Below, piece by piece: positions 25,601-40,600 of a stretch of DNA of 64,000 nt. A program made the translations under genes and the position numbers. The stretch's first letter is position 1; each line of letters starts with the position of its first letter. The stretch covers positions 18,237,001 to 18,301,000 of the forward strand of contig NC_046683.1 in the NCBI RefSeq assembly GCF_009870125.1, written 5' to 3'. Source of the stretch: Drosophila pseudoobscura. Taxonomy: Eukaryota > Arthropoda > Insecta > Diptera > Drosophilidae. The notes below the pieces were generated by a model, which ran no database searches, was not told the DNA's origin, and worked only from the letters and a program-made list of their open reading frames with translations.

Positions 25601-28600
25601 TGGCCAAGTGGGGAAGTGTTGCCTAAGTAGCGTGTCGCTCGAAGTAAGTTAAAGTTTTGGGAATTTGAGGAAACGTTTGCCCCATCTTTCTGGCAGCGGG
25701 ACTCTTTGGGAGCTGGCCAGAGTTGGTCTCTCTTTGACACACACACACACACATGTAGACATACACATATAGAAAGAAAGAGAGAGTCTTGTGTGTCGCT
25801 CGGCTATTATTTATGAGTTTTCTACGTTTTGCTGTCTTTTGTGCATTTTCGCTTTTTGCCATTTAACTTCTGTTTTCTGCATCATTTTCCCATCTTTCCT
25901 TTGTTGGTTTTTTTCATTTTAGCTGTCGTTTTTCGTTCCGTTTGCTTGTGGCTCAATTTCGAGTGTCAAAAGCGATGTGGTTGTTGTTGGTTGTTCGTTG
26001 GTTGTTCGTTGATGACTCAGCACACTAAGCCTGCAACTGCCTCGGAGGGGTGCCTGTGTTCATGTGGAGTGTGAGGCTTTTGGTCATTTGCCATGAAATT
26101 CCCTTTGCTTTGGCCTCTCTTTTCTATCTTTTCACTCAAACATGTGTCAGTCTATCTCTCTCTCTCTGTGAGTGCGTATTTGTGTGTGTGAGTGTATGAA
26201 GCAAGGAATTTTACATACACACACATACAAATGCAGATCGAAAGCTGCTTCCAGCTGCTATGAAAAATCTGAGAAATAAGGTAGGAAGAAAACGCAAACG
26301 GGAAGCGGAAACTTTTTTGGAGAAAAGTTGGCATCAAGTAAAATCCTAAAAATTTCTTCATTTCTTGCTCCATCTCTTCGAGTTCCAACCGCTCTTTCTC
26401 AGTCTTCTTCTCTCTCAGGTAAGTCAGACAAGTGCTTTGACAGAGCAGACACACACACACACACATACTAACACTGCCATGCAAATTGAAATTAATTTTG
26501 TGAAAAGTGCCTGCAAGTATGCAACACAATTTTTCCAAGCCAACTTTGCGACGTGACAAGGAGTATGCGAGTGTCTGTCTTTGCATCTGTGTGTGTATAT
26601 GTGCAAAGTACTGTTCTACTAATTGATGCTTTTGAAAACGCTTTTAATTACATTTGCGGGAGGTGCCTGCCAAAGGCTAGGAGGCGCTAGGAGCAGAAAC
26701 CTGCCACTGGAGTGCTTCCCTCATAAGCTGGCGAATGCTCATCGGCAGTCAGCACTTTCATCATCAGCGACAACATCATCATCATCATCGGCAGTGGCAG
26801 TGGCTGTGGCTATTTTAGTAGATTCAGCTGGATAGCCAGCTGCCCACCAGTTCATCATTGATTCAATGGCATTTTCAATTTCCATTTTTGCACTTTTATC
26901 GTGCAACTGCTTTTCCCCTCACCTCTCACGTCCCACAGTTTTCCATTTTCCCAGCGGCCTCCTACCCCTGCATCTAATTGATTTTGCATAGCCATTGGCC
27001 TGATCTGTGACTGCTGGCCCTCCTGAAGCGTATCTATGTCGGTATCTATCTCCTGCAGGAGCTCCTCAATTATAGAACTTTTGGCCCCAAAATGAAATTA
27101 CTCAAGTTTGGCTCCACGCTTCCATGGGGCTGGGATTGGTCTGTGTTTTCCTTCTCTTTTCGTTCTCTTTGCGCATAGCTTGGTGAATTTTCGATTTCTC
27201 GATGACTTCAGACGATGTTCCCGCCCCGTCCAGATAATTTGGGTCATTCCACTCCCAGTTAGCTCTCGTCCTGGCTCTCGTCCCCGAATCGAATGTCTAT
27301 TGGGCGGTTCATTATTTGTCGATTTCCTGCAGATCACCCGCTCCCACATCTCGGCCTCTGTCTGCTTCCTTCATTTCATTTCACTTCATCTTATTTCAGT
27401 TCGGTTTTTTATGCAGCTAATTGAGCGCGAGCAGTGTAAGAGTGCGTTTAATGGCTCCAGATGACAATTGGAAACTCATTTGTAATGGGTGAATGTGGAT
27501 GTTTGCAAGCGATATTTAGCTTGCCAATTGCCCAAAAGTTGGCTTTGCTTCATTCAACGAAATTACATGCAGACTGAGAACAGGCACTAGGGCCGCTCAA
27601 GTGTTATAGAAAATCAGAGAGAGAAAGAGACTTGAGACACGGTTGCCAATTGAGCTGGGATAGGTAAAAGTAACATGAAAAATGAGAAAGGTGCAGACTC
27701 GTGTAAGCCGAGAAAAAGACAGAGTTCAATTGAGGAGTGCCAATTGTCTGGAACAAAAACTAAGAGGAAAATATATAAAATGTTCTGCATTTGCATTATC
27801 TGACTATGTTTTGGGTTAATTGTAAGCTATAATTTCTGTACATTTCAATTTAATCCAATATAATGGGCTCCAGACGAAATTTTGATTGAAAACTGCTAAA
27901 AGTTTACGAAAAGGTGTCACACTCATGATATCGATTGGTTTTTCGTGATCCTTCAGATTCAATACATATGTACATATGTTGAATGTTTTATTTTGTATGT
28001 TCTGCAACACAATTCCCAATCAGTCAATTGATCCAATGATTCTCATGCCCGCTTCATTATTCTCTCCTACGGAGCCTTTCTATACCCCTGCCACGCTCCA
28101 TCCACATCCCTCCAACTCAAAATCCAACAGAATCAGAAAAGAACGAAACGAAACGAAGTTGAGTGAAAAATTAACGCTGAATCAGCACCGTAATCAACAA
28201 AAATTACGCAAAATTCATGGCCATGCAAGCAGCGATGAATCAGGCGGAAGACGAGGGGTACGGAGAATGGACAGCCACGTATGTTGCAGCCATAATGAAA
28301 ATGCTGGCTAACAACATTATAATCCTGGCCACAAATTGCTGAGGCTTAAAACGTTCGCTCGATAATAAATATGATTAATTTTACAAAAATAAAAGCCTAC
28401 ACACTGGCCAAAAAGAGATAGGCAGAACAGCGAGAGAGAGAGAGAGAGACAGTGAGAGTGAGTACTTAGTACAGTTTGCCACAAAACATTTGTGATGTGT
28501 GTAGAAGGGGTAAAAGTGTTTGCCCAAAATGCAATAAAGCTGCCAAAACAAAAAACTAATCAACAAATTATGGGAGCTAAGTGGACAGGAGCAGCGCCAG

Positions 28601-31600
28601 GACGAGGACCAGGACGACGACCAGAACGAGGACCAGAGCGACGACCAGCCAGAGAGAGAGGTAGAGAGCTACGGATGGCAACAGGGCTGTTGGGAGATTG
28701 TTGCATACTTTCGGGCAGCCATTGCAATTCAATTAACTGTAAAAACTAATTAAGTGACTCGTCCCGAGGGTCCGATGGCCCGATGGCCAGGGGCCAGAAC
28801 AGGACAGTATGCAACACGGCTGCCTAAACTCAGACCCGCCCACACCCACACTCACTCGACCACTGACGGGTGGTGTGTGTGTGTGTGCAAGATATTTGCA
28901 TGTGTGTTGCTTGCATACTTTTTGGCATAACTTTTGGCTTCGTCTTGCCAACAAATTGAAATTGGAAGCTCATGGAGCAATATCCAGCAAGAGCTGAAAG
29001 CCAGTAGGGAAGAAGGGAAGACAGGAAGGCACACGAAGCGGAGCAGAAGGGGCTGCCAGAGGATGACTCCTCGTGCGTGCTTCAAGATGGCGACTTCGAC
29101 AACACTTGGAGCTAATGGCCTGCCAGCCAACTGAAGGAGACTGGGAGGGAAAAACTTTTCATGCCCCCTCCGACACGCTCCTACTGACAGCGACTAATTC
29201 CACTTCTCGTGCCCGCTTTTTTACCCCCTCCTCTTTACTCCTTTTCTCACATTCACTTTAATCGTATGAGCGTAAGCCAAATGGGAAGCTTTTTCAATTT
29301 GCTAGCACACACACACACTCACCTACATCTGCCTACCACATCCTGCTGCGCCTCCAATTCCTCCAGCCCTCCTCCCTTTCCTGTGTGCTATCCGGTATTT
29401 AATAACCGAGAGCTGAGAGCAACAATAACACCTACAACAATGGCACAGGTAATAGCCATTTCAATGTGCATAATTTATGCTCTCTTAGAATAGAATTTCC
29501 TCCAGCAAACTCAAGCAGATTGGGTCTCTGACATAGTCGGGGGACGCAGAGACAGAGCTTCTCAATGCTTATTTTCAGCCCTGGAGCTGAGAACAACCAA
29601 GTGCAATCTTTATGCGTTCATCCTGCATGTGTGTCACTTGTGCAACATGGTATTATACATGTCGGAGAGGCAGATACGAGTACCTGTGCAAACGCTTAAA
29701 AAACCCTCCCAGGCCAGTTTAAATTTGGTCTGAGACCACGATAAAGGCTCAATTCAGTCATAACTTGAGTACCGATGGTTCTGGAAGATGCGCCTTGATA
29801 TACCTAGAATAGTGTTTGAGCATATACGGGTTTTATATATTTTTTCCTTGAATCTTTTATGGATTGTGTGCATATGTACAATAAATAGACATATATTCTA
29901 ATATTTGTTCCCATAATCCACACAGAAATTGTAAATTTTGGACTGGGGAGACTGTCAAGAGAACACGAGAAATTTAGTCTTTAGTCAACGTGCCACATGC
30001 AGTGCTTGCACATAATCTTACGTTCCCCATGGCGTCCGCAGAGCTAGAGGTAACATCGATTCGGAGCTGATTGATTCCGCTTTCCCAGTGGATTCATTTG
30101 TTGTTGACACATTTGTGATTAGGTCTGGCCCCATATCGTTCCCCTTTGAACTCGGGATAATTGCGGCTGCTGAGGTGGGTAGGCAGAGCCAAGAGGGGAG
30201 TGGAATACTCGTATGTAGTTTCAAGTCAAAGTCTCTGGCTGAGTCGCAGTCGCTTTGATAAGCGTCGATTTAAGGCGTCGAAGCATTTGGCCCACTCATT
30301 ACAGACAGAGAGCCGTGAAGGAGCAGCCACTCAAACACTCACACACCCAAACACTCACACTCACACTCGCACTAGCACTCACATTAAGAGTCAGCGTCCC
30401 ACCCACACATACTTAGAAGCACATTCACCAGATAAATGCCATGATTGAATGGCGGGTGAAAGGTTGTTGGAGGTTTCGGGATTGAGGTTGGAGCTTGAAG
30501 CTTGGGGTAAGGGTTGGAGAAGGGTACGTAAGCCAGCTAGTTCATTAAATCAGCTCCCGCTTTAGCTGTTTCCTCCCAATGCTCCTCACACTGTGTGCCC
30601 TCCTCTCCAGTTTCCTGCTCCCTCCTGTGCTCCCCTATTGCTTTTTGTACGAACGTATACGTACGTATTTCGAATTTCTTTGCCCCGCTTGCTGTGCTTT
30701 CTTGTTACGCTTTTCTCATTATCTCCTTTCCTCTGTCCTTCGGCGTCTGTCTATGTGTCTGTGTGTATGTGTGTGTAGAGGGGAAGAAAGTCAATGAATG
30801 TGTTCATTCGAAACTGCAGTTGGCGGAGCAGGTGGGGTGGGGTGGGGCAAGGCGTGACTTACGTGCATAAATTACAAACAGAAGCGAGCGCACGGGGTGT
30901 ATGCGCAATTTGGCCAAAAACGACAAAGCGCGAGGGCGAGAGAGAGAAAAATGTTGACAGCGACAAGGTGTTGGCAACACACACACACATACCCTCATTG
31001 AGGCACATGCAATTTAAAATTATTGCCAAAGGTTTCCCGAAAGGTGGGCCAGATAGCCTTGATCCCTCGACAGGATATGAAGGACAAGAAATAAAAGCAT
31101 AAGTATCTACGTCAGGATGCATATCGAATACTTTTGCCAAGCAAAGAAGCCACTCGGATCGGTGGCGGAGCCGAGCTGAGTTGCAAGATGGCGTTGGAAG
31201 CGGAAACGGAAGCGGAAGCGGGCAACGCTGGGATACATTTTAATTAAGTGCAACAAAGGGGAAAAGAAGCACTGCACAGGAGGGCCCATTACTCACTTGA
31301 AGGAGGGACCGAATCAATTACAAAGGGTGAAGATGTGCCAGGCCACGGCTTATAAATCACTGGCAAAGGGAGCGATCCTCAAGTAATGAATAGCCCCAGA
31401 GCTCTCACCATCTGCCCAAGCATCTGTATGTATTCAAAGGGTCGTGAAACTGCCGACCATTTAAAAATATTTTTTGTATTAATATTAAAAACTTTACAAT
31501 ACAGAGCTTACTTATCAATGAGGAAACTGTCGCCACCCCTCGCAAAAGTAAGTCGAAAAATGTATACACTTCCCCACTCAAAAGCAATATTAAAATCAAA

Positions 31601-34600
31601 TAATGAGCGCCATGCTCCTCTGGCAGGCAAGTGGAAAGTCCCAGGGGGGGGAGAGCTGGAACATGTCATGTTTGTTATAGTGTTTTCCCACAAAGTACAG
31701 TACAGTACAACGGATATCGAAAATCGATAGCAATCGATATGCAAAAGCTTTTCCATAGAGTCCCTGCGCGTGGTAATAGGTCGCCAGGGAGTGGGGTGGG
31801 GCTGCGAACGAGTACGCACACATATGTATGTCTGACAACTGCAATTACTTGAGTCAGAAATGGTAGAGCTCCACTGGCACGGGCACTGGCACTGGCACTG
31901 GCACTGGCGCCTCCTTTAAGCTGTTTCCTGAGGAAGAGCATGGGGAGAAGGGTGTAGAAGAGCTGTGGCAAAGGAGCGCCAAGCAAATGAACTTTAATTA
32001 AATTCTTCATATGCTTCTGCGTAATTCTTTCATCCTCTTCCTCTGGCTCTGGCTCCAGCTTCCTGTTTCCTTCTTTCATCCTGCCCCACTTCCACTCCCC
32101 GCTCCACTCTTCTGCTGCTTCTGCTTTCTTGAGCAATGCCATTATAAAATGCGGTAGGGAGGCAGGCCCAGAGGTTTTGCGGTTCTAAATGGATTTTTGG
32201 GCGAGGCAAAAGTTTTGCTTCAAGGCTTTGTCCTTGACTGGGAAGAGCAGAGTGTGGGAGGTCGGAGGAGTCGGAGGTCTCGAGTGGCGTGACACAATCG
32301 CTTGGAAATCTGACCAGACCAAGAAGCTACCTCTACCTCTACGGGTACCCTTTCTGGTGTGTTCTGTACCTACCCTATCTGTCCAGGTATCTGGATCTTC
32401 AGGGATGCGGGAGACGCTTTGCCAATGCTCAATTTAAGTGATTGAATTGCCGCACCACCTTGACGCTCACCCTCTCATTCTATATTAAGAGTTTGTAGTG
32501 TAAATAAAATAAATTAAAAATGTTTCTTTTATGAACTTTGCTGTCAACTTTCACACCTCTGTCCACGAACTTTGAATGATACTCCGCTTGTGTCCCACCC
32601 ACCCACTAAACATCTCTCTACATTCCTCTTCCTTTTCCTGCTCCTGGTGCAAAGGTCACAAAACTTTTTAAACATTTTCCTCCTCCTGCTTTCAGTTTTC
32701 CGTTCCGCTGCTCTTGACACCACAGTGCCCAGTCCTCCCGTTTCCTTTCTTTTCCTCTCCTCTCCTTTCCCTGCCTATCCTGTCCAGTGCAGGTCCAGGC
32801 CATGATATCCTGCCCCCTCATCCCCGTCGGCATTCCCATTGCCACTGCCCCATCACCTCCCCCCTCATTATGCGCACAATCAGCAAGGAAAAACAAACTT
32901 CATTTTGATAAAAGTAAACGAGCTTCATTTTCGTGCAGAGGAAAAAAAACTAAACAGAAACTTTTCCAGCTGCGCTTTCGCTAACCTCTAGCCCCTCTAC
33001 TCTGCGCCCCGCCACTCTCTCGCCTTTGTTGTTACTTTTGTCAGCTTGACGCCATTTTGTTTTCTTACTTAAGCCTGTACTGTACTGTACTGTACTGCTA
33101 TTCGTTCCTGCCCTCCCTTCCCCCTGTATCCAGCCTTACCCCTGTCCACGAAATTTTTGTGCATATTCTGCAAAAAAAAACATAAAATGCTGGAATGGAA
33201 AAGTAAACCAGAATAGGAGTGGAAACGACCCATGGGGCAAAGGCAGCGGCAGGGGCAGGGGCAGGGGCAGGGAAAATGCTTAAAATTAGCACAATTAACT
33301 TTAATTGACGTAATTTTTAGTGACGCCTGCCAAGAGGAAGGGGTATACGAGTTGGACCTAGCGTTAGATAGTTAGTTAGAAGGTTGGCTGGTTGGGTGGT
33401 TGTGGCGGGTGGAGCGTTAACAAGTTCATAATGACAAAATATGCATTTTCAGCTTTCGGACACTTCTGAATGGCACCCAAATTACACAGAATCAAACTTC
33501 CAACAGTAATCCCCTCAAGCTCATGACATAAGAGTGCATGAAGGCATGAAGGGTAGGAAACGGGATGGGGTAATGATAATCAATCCCATTTTGAACATAT
33601 GTATGTATGTAGGTGCACTGGGGATGGGCGAACGTCAACTGTAATCAGATTAGGTTAGTCGAAGTAATCCCTATCAAAGAAAAGGCAGTAGCAGTATACA
33701 GGTATCTTAAATAGAGTACATTCATTTAAATACATATCATCTCTCTACTTATATTACTAATAAACAAGTTTTCCCCAGGTCGTCGTCCAATATTTTAGCA
33801 GCATCAAATATATTAATTTTTGAATGTTTCTGTTTTCTAAGCAATCTTAAATACAAATGTATATTGAATGGTTATAGATTGTAATTACTTATTCAACTTT
33901 ATGAATAAAATGCGTTGAGTCGTTCGTTTGGAAAATGGAGATACCAATCGAGCAAATGGAGTGAAAAGCCCTAGAGCTCCTGCGAACCGATTTCCGCTCC
34001 CACTCCCCTTTCCCACCCAAGCTGCATCGCATCTGCTCTGCAGACTGATAGCAGGGTGGCCGCCTATGCATCTTAATAATGTCACCTTGTGTCATCCCTG
34101 GCTTTTGTTCCAATTTGTTTGTATCTTTCTTCTGTATTTTTTGTTGTTGTTACCTCTGCTTGGGCTCAGCCTGGTGTCTGCTTGGGCCCCCTGATTGTTC
34201 TCTGCTTAGGCTCTGCTTTGGCTCTGCTTGGGCACTCTGCTTGGTCTCTGCTTGGGCCCTCTGCTCATTCATTAAGCATTTCGAATGGCTTTCTTTGGAT
34301 TTGCTTTTGTCCGCCCCCGCCCTCGCCCTCGACCCCGACCCGACGCGTGCGTCTTCTTGTTCTACTCCTTGTTCTTGTTTTTCGCCTGCTTTGTATTCTT
34401 GTTGCGGCATTGTTCTTGTTGTAATCTGTAAAGTCTGCATTACTTCAAAATCCTCAAAAAACAACGCGAGAAAACAGCACGGGGGAGGGAGGGAGGATAG
34501 GATGCGCGGTCGGTGGACAAGCCACCCCCAAAAATGGCAAGCAGCAACAACAGTTCGCCGGGAATATCCCCCTCCGGTTCCTCCAATGCTCTTTTTATAC

Positions 34601-37600
34601 CCTTTGCAAAGGGTGTTATTACTTTAATCAGATCTTAGCAGCGCACGGGAAGAAAGAAGCATTTTCGTCCCCATGAAACAACCCAGTCGACGCCATAGCC
34701 TTCTTTTCGTCATCCGGTTGCTATTCAAACGAGTTCTTCATATTTCCAGATAGATCAGGATATTTTTTTGTTTTTCAAGACATAATTAAAGCAAGCATCA
34801 TATCATGTCATCAAAACCCAATCATCGTCATCAATAGAAGCAATGGATCGCAAGGGTATAGGTAGTTTCGTCCCTGGTCCCTTTCTGTTGCTTATTTGTA
34901 GAGTGGATGTGGATGATTGGGGGGATAGGGGGCTGGGTGGAAGAAGTTTACTTTGTCGCAGTGTCATTTATTTTGGCTTTTTTGTCACTGACGTTCGTTT
35001 GCCTTTTGCCTCTACGCCTTTGCTCTGTTTTTTCTGTGTTTTCTGTTGTTTTTGTGCGGCTGCTTTTGATTCTACTTCTTCTCCCTTGATTTTTTCTTCT
35101 CATTCTGTTGTTGTTCTTCTGCCGCTTCCTCCTCTCTCTCTCTCTCTTTGTCGTCATCATCATAATCGTCAGTTCTTTTCTCACTCACCCGCACACACTG
35201 GCTGGCCCTCTCTATCAGCCTCTCTCTCTACCACTCTCTCTCTCTCTCTCTCTCTCTCTGTCCTTTGCTGATGGGCGCACATGCTGTCACTGTCCCCCAC
35301 GACTCCACGACCACCCCACTTCCCATCGTATTACTGTTCCTTGTTGAGTTAAGAAAACACCCAAAAGAAGGGACCCACGGATCCATCCATACACCCACAC
35401 CCACACTCACTTCCATCCCTCCCCCTTTGTGTGGGTGTGTATGTGTGTGTGTGCGTTTTTATGACTCTTATCTTGTCTTGTGTTGTTGTTCCACTGCCTC
35501 ATGTCACCCTCACCCATCCCCTCTTGAATTTTCCACTTTTGCATTGCATATTTCAAGGCGCAATTTTTCGTGTCAATAAAATAAAATCGATATTGCGGCG
35601 CCCCCCTCGGGCTGGTCCCTGCTCCTGCCTTACTCTGTGTTTGCCCGCTTTCTTTTGGCAATTTGGCCGGGTTCAACAACTTTGTTCCACATACGCGTAG
35701 TCGCTTCAAATCGCTTGAGAACTGCCATGTCAACATGGGAGCGACCGAATCGGATGGGATGGGATGGGATGTGGAAGAGATGGGGCTCGGTGGAGGCTGC
35801 TTGAGGGGTATGGAACTCTGCTGCTGAAGAGCCCCAAATGCAAGTCTGGGACTCTGGGAGTCGCTGCTTGCCCTCGCAATTATAGTTATGATTCGGCGAT
35901 ATACACGTTTGTATTTCCTGCAAGGCATCGACATCCTCCTTCGTTCTGTACTCCCTTCTTTTGATTGCTTTTGTTGCAGCTCTGGAATTTGGCCGATTAA
36001 AGCTAAATACATGCCTAATACATAAGCTAAGTACATACCTAAATCTCATTTGCCTACATCCCTTTGCCCTACGCCCCGCTCCTCTTTCAAATGAAATTTC
36101 TGAGGCAAACAATGTTCTAATTAAGACATTGAAACCCTCCTCTCGGGGCGTGTTGCGGGGGGTCGTCCAGGCATAACAAAACTTTTCTTTCCAGCCATAG
36201 ATGACTGAAAGGATGAGGTTGTGATGGCGGTGGCCGTAGCCCAACAAATTAAATAGATATCAAAGCGAATTTGAAGCGCATTTCAAAGCCGTGTCGGCAG
36301 GAAGGGGGTTGTTTCTGTCGTCACTATGCAAAAAAGCCTCGGGCGAGACCAGCTCAGCGCCCATTTAGCTACACACACATACCCACACACCTATTATCGC
36401 TATCTCGGTCGCACCGTTGCGTCTTGAATGAATGCTTGAAATTGGGTTCTTTTGGTATTGGCAGCGAACGCAGAAAAGTATACTACGAAATATTCTCCAC
36501 ACAAGCATCGGGGATAAAGAAAATAGGAGAGACAGCAAAGAGAGAGAAAGAGAGAGACAGTGAGGGTTGCGGGAGGGGGTGGGAGTGGGAGTGGGAGTGC
36601 CAGCGGGACCTGGCTACACAGGTAAACCAAAATAAATTCAAAATAATTTGTGTGTAAAATAGACGAGCAGCAAACGATGTTGTCGACGCCACCCCTTAAC
36701 CAAACACACGTTTCTCGGGCAGCACGACACATGCGATGAGCGTGGTGAAATCTGCCGCCGGCATCGAGAACCTACCACAAAAAACGGTGGCAACGCTACC
36801 AACCCACACCCACAACCACCTCCAGTGGCAGTGGCACCTCCCCAAAGGCAGACCAGGGCTGGATTCCACCTAAAAGGCTGCCAAAAAGGTATTTTCCTCA
36901 ACAAGGCCAAAAGTTTAACAAACATTGCGGAGTGAAAGAGAGAGAGGGAATGGTTGAAGAGGCAGAGGCGGAGGGGGGTGAGTGGGTGATGGAGTGGCAA
37001 AGAAAGAGAGAGCGAACCCTGGAGGCTCATGAGGCGAGCACAGATAAAGCTCAAGCATTAGCAACTCTTGAGAAAGTTGCGCTGCGCCCAAGGCACTCCA
37101 CCCACTGTTCCACCCACTGTTCCACCTACTGTTCCACCCATTGCTCCACCCATTGCCATTTCCCAACAGCTCCCTATGGGTACACACACTCACACACACA
37201 CACACATACAGAGACAGACAATAGTTATTGTTGCCACCGTGTTGCACAATGAAAACACATTTATCTACGGCTGTGACTGTGCGAGTGTGGCAAGGTCGAG
37301 CATTCATTTGCATTCGCATTCAAAATCAGATTCAGATTCAGCTTTCAAGCCATTGAATCGTCCTTTCTCAAATCTGAGCCCGAACCCGAACCCAAACCCA
37401 TTTCAATCACCAAAAACATTTAACTGAAAGCCCGATTGACTTAATATTCAAAAACTCAGCAGGAACAACTCATTTAAATTATGAATACAAAATACACCCC
37501 AAACAAAGCTGCCCAAAGTGTGCAGAGCAGAACAATCCCAATTCCATGCCAGGATCCAGCCATCAGGCTACTGCAGATGGAGAATCCTGCCTTCTACTAT

Positions 37601-40600
37601 GTACATACATATGCATATTACCCTAAGCTTTGGCTTCTTCTTTATCCGGACCTTTCTGTTTCCCCACTTTCCACTTCATTCACAATAAACATTAGAAATC
37701 GTGGCCTGGCCGAAAGTTGCTCTGTCCAGGGCAAGGGCCCTTCCACCAAGGGCCTGGCCTTTCCATGAGGGGAAAAAGAGCAAAGATAAATGCAAATAGG
37801 CGAAATAACTAAACAGCAAACGCAAGAGCAAAAGCAGCAGCAACAAAATGCCGAATCGTGCGAAACGAAGCATAGCAAAAGGCAAAAATTTAAATTAAAA
37901 ACACGTCGACATCAACATTTTGCCAACACCACAGCCACATACAAACACACACGCACAAACAGGTCCTTGCATGCGCGAAGGTTTGTGTGAACTTTAGATT
38001 TGGGTTTTGGTTTCGGGTTTGGGTTTGCTTGTTGGCTGAGGTCGCTGTCGGATTGTGTCAGGACTCTGAGGTGCCCAGTGGGTCAGGAGATGGGTTGCAG
38101 AGCTTTTATTCGATTAAGCATAAAATGAACAAGCTATCGATGACATTTGGAGAAAGCAAAGATATTTTATTCAGCTTTAATTCAATAATTGGCTTGTTAA
38201 AGTTATTCGGTAGCTTGAAGAGCCTGTTCATGGAATTCTATGGCTGCCATTAAACTTTCCATAAGTGAAGTATGGAATAGATTGACATACATTTAAGCCA
38301 AATATAGCAAACGATTCCCCACGAAATTCATCCGAAAAAGGGCTTAGCGGTAGGATATCTCTTCTCCTCCCTCTACCCATCTCTTAATCCCATCTCTAAC
38401 CACACATGAATTGCCCCAAAATGGTTGGGGTACAGATGGTAACAAAAGCTGCGGAAAAACAGAAAATCAGCAAAAAAATGGAAAGGAAAAAACTATCTTC
38501 TGGCATTCAGTGTTAACCACTTAATTTTCCGTATCATTGAGAAGGGATATTAAAAAGCGATTGCCGCTACTTAAACCCACCAACACACACACACACCCTG
38601 AAAGACGGTATATGAGGGTTGGTGCGGTGAAAGAGGTGGTAGGAGGGGAAAACAAATTAACTCAACTGTCAACCGCAAAATCACAACAGATGCAGAACAG
38701 TCGCCTCTCAATCACTGTATTTGTGCCCCCACTTCGAGGACCCTTCTAAAATCCCACCACCTGGGGATCCGGATCTGGATCTGGACCTTGATCCGGGTCC
38801 CACTAACACGCACACACGAAGCATGGTCAAAGGAATAAAGGGGTAGCCAGCGATAAAGTATTTTGTACATATCCTGGCCCCGAGCTCATAATATGACACC
38901 ATCAAAGGCGACGGGGAGGCAGAGACGAATATCAATAGGCTTTTATTTGCGCTCGAAATCCTCGTCTCCTTTACACAGACACATACAGACTTACAATACA
39001 CACGCAGATCAATGCACAGCTCGCAACACTGACTTGTGTAGTATACTTTTGTGCGCAGTTTCTGTTGCCTTTGCGTTTGTTTCATTCTATGTCCGATTTA
39101 TTTACGACATAAGCATTTTGCTCCTGCTCGCCATCATGGGCGTGGCCAGTTCGGGTGGGGTGAGCGATGTGGTGGGCTGATTTGTTCGGCTGTCGAGTGG
39201 CTTAAACACACAAAATCGGAACTCAATGGAAAATTCTTTCTCCTTCCACAACCGCAGGGAATGCTTTCAGTTTCGCCCCCACATTTCCCCGCCAGAGCCA
39301 TGGCTTCTGGTCCTCTCTATAAATTTATAATCTACCCCTCTTCCCTACCTCCCGTGCTAGTTGTGTCTCCTTCAACTCAGTTTAGTCGTTTTCTGCTTGG
39401 CTGGCCACACACTCGTTTGCCCATAAGCGCTGCTCCACACATACATACACACACACACACACACACAGACGCAGAAATTTAATAATAAAAGTGAGCGTGA
39501 TATGAATGAAGGGGAAGAGTGTGGCCAGGATTGTGGGTCAAATGTTGTACATCATCAAATTTACCGCTCGAGTGGTTCATAAAGTGCGTGGAACATCGCC
39601 GGACGACTACAACATGCATCGATGAAGCCATTCGATTATGCGATACGAGCACAACTATCGATAATACCGTAAGTACATGTATATCGCAGCTCTCTGTCGC
39701 TCTCTCGCTCTATCTCGTTCTGTCTCTCTAGCTTCCTTATCTCTGTCCTCGTACATTACTATTAATCAATAAAGAGCACAAATCAGCGCTTAAATGGCAA
39801 TTGACTTTTATGGTTACCTTCTGCTACCCACCGCCCCTGCGGTGCCCCTCCACCTTCCTTTGACTTCCTCCGCGGAGCCCCACCGCTGTGCGGTGGCGAC
39901 ACATGTGGCCGCCAGAGGCCGCCACGCATACAGTGCCAAACTAGACTGGATCGCGCATGCGAGACGTTAAAAAGTCATTACTTTGACTGCAGCACTAAAA
40001 ATTTGTCTTGTCAGAGGGAGAGGGGTGGGGGTGGCAGTGGGGCTGTCGTCTGGTGGCTATTGTCGCATCCAAGTGCCATACACACACTCACACACACATA
40101 ACACATAATGTGCCTTGCATAGACAACACGATGAGCTTGTTTCGCCTTCTCTTTCGATCCACTCCTCCCAGTGGATGTGTAGATGTGTGGGTGTGTACTC
40201 TTGTGGGTATGGCACTTGAAATATTTAAACGATAAAGTACACCAAGTCACAATTTGTATGTGCGCGATGTCCGTGTGTGTGTCTGTGTTTGCTTGTGCCT
40301 AATAGAACCCAAGCGAGAAAGGCATCCAAACACCCGCACACACACGCACACTGTGACAGGGGTCCATGCCTGGGCCTTCGCTGGCCATTAACTTGCTGCT
40401 GCCACATCTGGGAGGCGAGGCGAGATGGTTGAAGGTTTGGAAATTTGGTGGCAGCAGATGAATTTAATAGAGACGCCACCAGTACAAGACTTGCATTTCC
40501 CTCATAGTGTGTGTGTGTGTGTGTGTTGGTGTGTCGACCATTATGCGCCGCAACGCATACAACATTATTTTATTAAGTGAGACGAGGCCAACCAAGGGGG

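Larger units (their letters stand above)
19878..30000 (-). other. Appl intron 1, 3' third
   Basis: No supported gene. Simple repeats include a GGCCA pentamer array (about 20526-20562), CT runs (20571-20592), a C-tract fused to an AC tract (22314-22349), GA runs (22940-22961, 24404-24424, 28433-28450) and GACCAG/GACGA repeats (about 28599-28645). The longest frame of ordinary composition, 159 codons at 23826-24305 plus, matches nothing I recognise. Confidence 0.7.
30001..40000 (-). other. Appl intron 1, middle third
   Basis: No supported gene. Contains CACTCA-type repeats (30330-30385), a GGCACT array (31877-31907), a CTGTA array (33075-33097), an irregular TCTGCTTGG tandem (about 34155-34265), CT runs (35227-35260), a 12-bp tandem (37097-37156), GGGAGT units (36573-36597) and an AC tract (39445-39469). 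A TATCGATA palindrome lies at 39656-39663, and ATCGAT words cluster at 31711-31741. Open frames of 205 and 209 codons at 35407-36247 minus overlap in two frames and match nothing known to me. Confidence 0.7.

Noticed and set aside
35407..36247. Two overlapping minus-strand frames of 209 and 205 codons
   Set aside because: Both cover the same DNA in different frames inside Appl intron 1, with no start context, splice support or recognisable motif.
37068..37427. Pro/Thr/Val-rich open frame of 119 codons
   Set aside because: Produced by the 12-bp tandem repeat and adjacent CA tract.
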